Below are positions 1-64,000 of a stretch of 64,000 nt of DNA, in pieces. The notes under the pieces are model-generated. The model saw only the letters and a list, made by a program, of their open reading frames with translations, was not told the DNA's origin and searched no databases. The first letter of the stretch is position 1; the number at the start of each line of letters is the position of its first letter. Where the stretch lies: positions 15,589,501 through 15,653,500 of the forward strand of contig NC_087151.1 in NCBI RefSeq assembly GCF_035594125.1, written 5' to 3'. The DNA comes from Scylla paramamosain (lineage: Eukaryota; Arthropoda; Malacostraca; Decapoda; Portunidae). Made by a program: the position numbers and the translations under genes.

Positions 1-112
1 GCTCTCAGCCAGCCTCTTCCTCACAAAAAAGAAAAAAGATAATATCTGGGGCAACCTTGTGTACAATTTTGTTGACTAATAATTCCAGTATTGTGGACAT
101 ATTCCTTGGCAG

Positions 113-57058
<56,946 letters not shown>

Positions 57059-57570
57059 GTGAGAAGACTGGACTGATCGTGGCAATGAACAAATTTGAAG
57101 ATCACAAGAAGGATTTACTTGGTGTTCACTTCTGTATTTCCTTGAGTATAGGCTGAGTTCTAAAGGCCAAGTATTTAGGCAAATGAGTGGGAGTTGACCT
57201 AAACACAGGTATCAGCTTTCTTAGGTCGAAAATTCAGGAATCCAAATACGATAGGAAGGGGCATTAGCTACTGTTGGCTTTAGAAATTAAATGTTTACTT
57301 ACTATGACCAGTAAACAAGACAAATCCTTACCAGTTATTTAGTAATGAAGAGAAGAGCCCCAAGCAGATCAAGCTCACAAATATATAATAGACTACTTGA
57401 CTTAGTTTGTATTATAGTTTCAACAATCTTTGTTGAAATGCTAAGCACAGGCTTGGTTACCATATACATATAGTACATAATTAAAATACCCATAGACTGA
57501 AATACACAATAAAAACCTATTAGAGATTTTCATGTTCAGCATATACAGCACCACGTTATTTGTCTTTGTC

Positions 57571-57572
<2 letters not shown>
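57059..57572. other. Start of intron 30, no recognisable feature
   Basis: The frame of exon 30 runs on past the donor but loses similarity after KKG, so the donor gtgaga is real. Confidence 0.6.
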
Positions 57573-59065
<1,493 letters not shown>

Positions 59066-59540
59066 TTGTGAGAGCACAGCCTGACGTTAAGTTACTGGGT
59101 CACAATGGTAATTAGTCGGCACTATGCACTGTATCACTTATGCCGGGCAAGGAGCGACGACCACGTGGTCGCTAGGTGACTGGAAATGAAATCTTGTTAA
59201 CAGGCCTTACCACAAATAACTCACCCCAGGCGTTCCACTGGTGTACTCACTCCTCCAGTCTGCTTCGATGAAAGCCAGCTTCGTTGGTCAGGGCTTCGGC
59301 TTACCGCTGCACCACGCTGTCCTTTCTGCAGGCTGGTTCGGGAGGAGTCGAGGAGGGCACGTCCTGGGCGCTGGGTGACCTGGCTGGGAGTGAGCCCAAG
59401 CAAGGTCGTGCCCCGCTCACCTCGGCCCGCGCGCATTGATACAGGCTCCGCCCACCTGCCCGCATGGCGGATGGTTCTCTCCTATGACGGGGCGGTAATT
59501 TATTGCCCTCTAAAAATCTAGTGTCCCTGTGCTCTCACAA
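59066..59540. repeat. GC-rich block bounded by 14-bp inverted repeats
   Basis: ttgtgagagcacag at 59066-59079 and ctgtgctctcacaa at 59527-59540 are exact reverse complements. Ignoring the outermost base, the block begins TG and ends CA, as LTRs do. No clear target duplication. The block is much richer in G+C than the flanks. Confidence 0.6.
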
Positions 59541-59927
59541 TATTGTTGTACTTATAACATATGCATTGTTGCCATTACTACATTTTACATATCCCACAAC
59601 ATACACACAGAGACACACGCCTGCCGCCTCACGCACTCTGCAAGCTGACGCATTCAAATACTTTTCTTCTAAAAATTCTAATGACTAAACTATGGGGCAT
59701 GGATAAACACAAATTACTTTATCATCAAGAGCAACTCCTCTATTAAATACTGGGTGAGACTTAAATTGAATGAACTAGGAGAAATAAGGAAAATTACGTG
59801 TGGAACACAAGTGACTATTTGGATGACTGTTATACTAAGAGCTGTGGGCTGGGCTTCTCATCTCTCTTTCTCCTTCGTCTTCCTTTCATTCTTCTTTCTA
59901 CATCGCCTTACCTTGCTGCTCATAACA

Positions 59928-60128
<201 letters not shown>

Positions 60129-60289
60129 CATACCTCATGATTCAAACAACTCCCAATTCAAACAGGGTTAGCAAACAAATTTTGTTCTCCAGTTCGAACA
60201 CGGTCCTCCAGTTCAAAAACAAACACCTGTTTAAGCAATGCCACTCTCTCTAGCATTCCTCCTCCCCCCTCCCTTCCTCTCCTTTTCCT

Positions 60290-60345
60290 CTCCCTTCCCA
60301 GGCCCTCTCCCTCATCCCTTCCCAGGCCCTCTCCCTCATCCCTCC
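60290..60345 (+). repeat. Short tandem duplication, about 29-bp unit
   Basis: ccttcccaggccctctccct occurs twice, 29 nt apart, with catccct after each. Confidence 0.85.
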
Positions 60346-60347
60346 CC

Positions 60348-60491
<144 letters not shown>

Positions 60492-60509
60492 CTTCCTTCC
60501 CCCAAATGC

Positions 60510-60630
60510 TCTCCTTCCCCATATGTCCCTTTGTCCCATTGTTCCTTTCCTCTCCTTTCCTCTTTCATCTGGTCTCAAACCTCCTTCCCTGTCACCTCTT
60601 CTTCCCTTTATCTGTCAGAGATAACCTGAG
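60510..60630 (-). repeat. Dispersed repeat, copy 2 (reverse of 8165-8275)
   Basis: gtctcaaacctccttccctg, tcacctcttcttcccttta and tctgtcagagataa match the reverse complement of the intron 5 block. Both copies sit beside simple repeats. Confidence 0.6.
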
Positions 60631-60762
60631 GTGATACCTCACTGTCTCTCCCCCTCATTCATTCTATATCATTTTCTCTTCTTTCTTTCTCACTCATATA
60701 ATTCCAATTTCATTCTCTATCACTCTCATTCTTATAGCAATTCTCTGGATTGTTCTTACTCT

Positions 60763-60764
<2 letters not shown>

Positions 60765-60794
<30 letters not shown>
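60765..60794. repeat. (GA)n microsatellite
   Basis: About 15 GA units. Confidence 0.95.
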
Positions 60795-60798
<4 letters not shown>

Positions 60799-61042
60799 TT
60801 CAGTGCAAAATAAAAATTGTGTACACTACAATGACTGTTTTCAAGACTGAAGATAGCAGGAACTTTTAATGAATCATCATTTTGAGATTGGTGTTTATTT
60901 ATAATGGTATTTTGCGTAAAATGTTAAGGCCATTATTTTCATATCTGATGTATAGGACGACCCAGCTTTTTGTGTCTTTTTTTAGGATGATTCAAGTGCC
61001 ATCTTATACACCGAAATTTAAGGTACTTCATGTTTTCTTTTA

Positions 61043-61546
<504 letters not shown>

Positions 61547-61788
61547 TAGTTATGCACAGGTAACAATGAGCTTGAAGCAACGCACAAAGGGACAGCGTGT
61601 TGGCAGTACAGATGGGGAACACCTGGTGACATCTGGTGGCCACATTACGGAACTAAACCAGCCACACAACTTGATTTTCTTGACATTGTGTTATTCTAAT
61701 CTGTGTAATATGAAAAAAAAGGACTAGTTTTTTTTCCTCATGTTATTCCAAAATCACATAGTCTAAACACGCATAAATCGAGAAATCC

Positions 61789-61792
<4 letters not shown>
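61547..61792. other. Intron 30, no recognisable feature
   Basis: Short stretch between A11 and the (TA)n tract before A12. Confidence 0.5.

Positions 61793-61870
<78 letters not shown>
61793..61870. repeat. (TA)n microsatellite abutting LINE A12
   Basis: About 39 TA units ending at the 5' end of A12. Confidence 0.97.
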
Positions 61871-61873
<3 letters not shown>

Positions 61874-64000
61874 CACCTACCAAAATTATTATCAATCTCA
61901 ATGAGGTCTAAAGCACTGGATCATACGATGCTGTGAGCATATCATTAAACCCACCTATGACCTCACTGAATGTTCCCCTTTGTGTCTCACAACACAAGGG
62001 AGCAGTCACAGCCTGGTCTCTAAAGACAATTCTCTTCCTTCACACAAAACTACATGCATCTAATTACACACACATCCTTCACTTAAAATTCAAAATTATC
62101 ATTGCGACTCCTACACCAGCCTCGGAGTCCCCATCTGGGGAGAGGACCACAGATATCCTCAGGTTGGACTGCTCTTCAGGTATCAATCCTAAGTGTCTTG
62201 ACACCCCCCTCAACTTTTTCTTCATTAACTTCTGCAACATTCATGGTCTTAGATCTAATTTTCAATCTGTAGAATATCACCTCTCCTCTACTAAAGCACA
62301 TCTTCTTTTCCTCACAGAAACACAGGTGTCTGAGGCAACTGACAGTAGCCCCTTTTCTGTTCCCTCCTACTCTCTCTATCCTCATTTTTCAGTCTAAAGC
62401 TGGGTGTTGCATTTATGTGCACAATGACTTAACCTGCTCTTGTGCCCACGCTCTTGAATCTTCCGAGTTTTCTACCATCTAGCTATGACTACAGAGTCGC
62501 TTTCAAACTAAATTTATCTTTGCTGTATACCTCTCACCTAATTCCTCTGACTATGAAAAATTCTTAGACTACTTAACTTCCAAACTGGAGCACATTCTAA
62601 CTCTTCGCTTCTGCGGAGATCCCCACTCTACAAGACTTAAGTGTTCACCACCAGCTTTGGCTTTCCTCTCCCTTCATTGACCATCCTGGTGAACTAGCCT
62701 TCAAGTTTGCTATCCTCCATGACCTAGAGCAATTGGTGCAACACCCTACTCGTATTCCTGACCGTCTTGGAGATACACCCAACATTCTTGACCTTTTCTT
62801 AGCCTCTAATCCTTCTCCTTATGCTGTTACCCTCTCTTCTCCGTTGGGCTCCTCTGATCACAATCTCATATTTGTATCTTGTCCTGTCGTTCCAATCCCC
62901 TCTCAGGATCCCCCTAAGTGGAGGTGCCTCTGGCGTTTTGCCTCTGCTAGTTGGGGACTTAACTTAAGCCTTCCATCACCAGAATCTCATGCATTTTATA
63001 TTTCTGCCCAGAACCATGCCAAATCTGTTTTTACAACTAGCCAAAAACTCCTTCATTAACAAAGTGTCAAAATCTTTCAGGATCTAACTCCCATCGTGAC
63101 TTCTGGCATCTAGCCAAAAACATCTCCAATAACTTGCTTCTTCTTCTTTCCCTCCTTTATTTTAACCAGATGGCACCACTGCTATCATATCTAAAGCTGA
63201 ACTCTTCGCTCGAACCTTTGCTAAAAACTCTACCTTGGATGATTCAGGGCTTGTTCCTCCCTCACCTCCACCCTCTGACTACTTCATGCTACCTATTAAA
63301 ATCCTTCGCATTGATGTTTTCCATGCCCTTGGTGGCCTAAACACTCGAAAGGCTCATTGTTCTCCGAAACTGCGCCTCCATGCTTGCACCTTACCTAGTC
63401 AAACTCTTTCAACTCTGTCAACAGCTACATTTCTTTCTTGCTGGAAGGTTGCGTACATTCAGCCTGTTCCAAAAAAAAGGGTGACTGTTCTAATCCCTCA
63501 AATTACTGTCCTATTGCTTTAATTTCCTGCCTATCTATAGTTTTGAATTTATGATCAACAGGAAGATTCTTAAACATCTATCACTTCACAACCTTCTGTA
63601 TGATCACCAGTATGGATTCTGTCAAGGCTGCTCTACTGGTGATCTTCTGGTTTTCCTTACTGAATCTTGGTCATCCTCTTTTAGAGATTTTGGTGAAACT
63701 TTTGCTGTTGCATTAGACATATCAAAAGCTTTTGATAGAGTCTGGCACAAAGCTTTGATTTCTAAACTACCCTCCTATGGCTTCTATCCTTCTCTCTGTA
63801 ATTTCATCTCAAGTTTCCTTTTTGACCATTCTATTACTACTGTGGTAGATGGTCACTGTTCTTCTCCTAATTCTATTAACAGTAGTGTTTCTCAGGGTTC
63901 TGTCCTGTCACCCACTCTTTTTCTGTTATTCATCAATGATCTTCTAAACCAAACTTCTTGTCCTATCCACTCCAACACTGATGATACCACCCTGCGCTTT
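61871..64000 (+). mobile_element. Family A LINE, copy A12 (runs off the window)
   Basis: Begins at the family 5' end (aggcacctacc). It contains the leader, the ORF start (TPASESPSGERTTDI at 62100), endonuclease ([51 protein letters not shown]) and RT to the catalytic region at 63985, which here reads NTDDTTLRF instead of SYADDTT. Frameshifts occur near 62395, 62630 and 63060, so it is inactive. Confidence 0.88.
61933..62397 (+). pseudogene. Leader and N-terminal endonuclease piece of LINE A12
   Basis: 154 open codons that run through the leader (MTSLNVPLCVSQHKGAVTAW) into the endonuclease start (TPASESPSGERTT, NIHGLRSNFQSVE, LLFLTETQVS). In A3 too (12054-12590) the leader is in frame with the endonuclease, so the family may use an upstream start codon. 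Confidence 0.7.

Overview
This is intronic and exonic DNA from an animal nuclear genome, not a prokaryote. One large gene runs left to right across positions 113 to 57058. It is the middle of an axonemal outer-arm dynein heavy chain of the DNAH5/DNAH8 type. I could place 30 consecutive exons. Each has AG/GT borders, and reading-frame phases agree at every junction. Together they give about 5.3 kb of coding sequence (about 1765 residues), from the tail (DHC_N1) through the linker (DHC_N2) and AAA1 to the start of AAA2. The 5' exons lie upstream of the window. The 3' exons (rest of AAA2, AAA3-6, stalk) lie downstream.

Everything else is introns full of mobile DNA and unusually long simple repeats: (TA)n, (CT)n, (GA)n, (CA)n, (ATT)n and poly(T). 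Such microsatellite density with crustacean-like non-LTR retroelements suggests an arthropod, most likely a decapod crustacean such as a crab or shrimp. That is an inference from style, not proof.

Layout: exons 1-5 (113-1960). Intron 5 (1961-9300) holds a three-deep nest: a decayed CR1-like LINE (C1) split by a family A LINE (A1), itself split by a 1.08 kb piggyBac-like element, followed by a minisatellite and another A fragment. Exons 6-10 (9301-11793). Intron 10 (11794-18716) holds a family A LINE (A3) split by an oppositely oriented family A LINE (A2). Exons 11-21 (18717-25266) are compact, with a second piggyBac-like copy in intron 15. Intron 21 (25267-37919) holds a tRNA-derived SINE, a Harbinger transposase remnant, a mariner with both terminal repeats, family B LINEs B1-B4 and a large inverted repeat. 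Exons 22-25 (37920-39562) carry the linker end and the AAA1 Walker A and B motifs. Intron 25 (39563-50022) holds B5, B6 and A7. Exons 26-28 (50023-51366). Intron 28 (51367-56446) holds A8, A9 with a 245-bp palindrome inserted in it, and a chimeric A/B fragment. Exons 29-30 (56447-57058) carry the AAA2 P-loop. From 57059 to the end is intron: simple repeats, an unidentified GC-richer block, and LINEs A11 and A12.

The transposon proteins are mostly broken by stops and frameshifts. The dynein exons are all open. The points most worth checking are substitutions in the normally invariant AAA1 sensor-I motif, the piggyBac-like family with TTAA duplications, the palindromic elements, and the retention of a flagellar motor gene if the host is a decapod, since decapod sperm have no flagellum.
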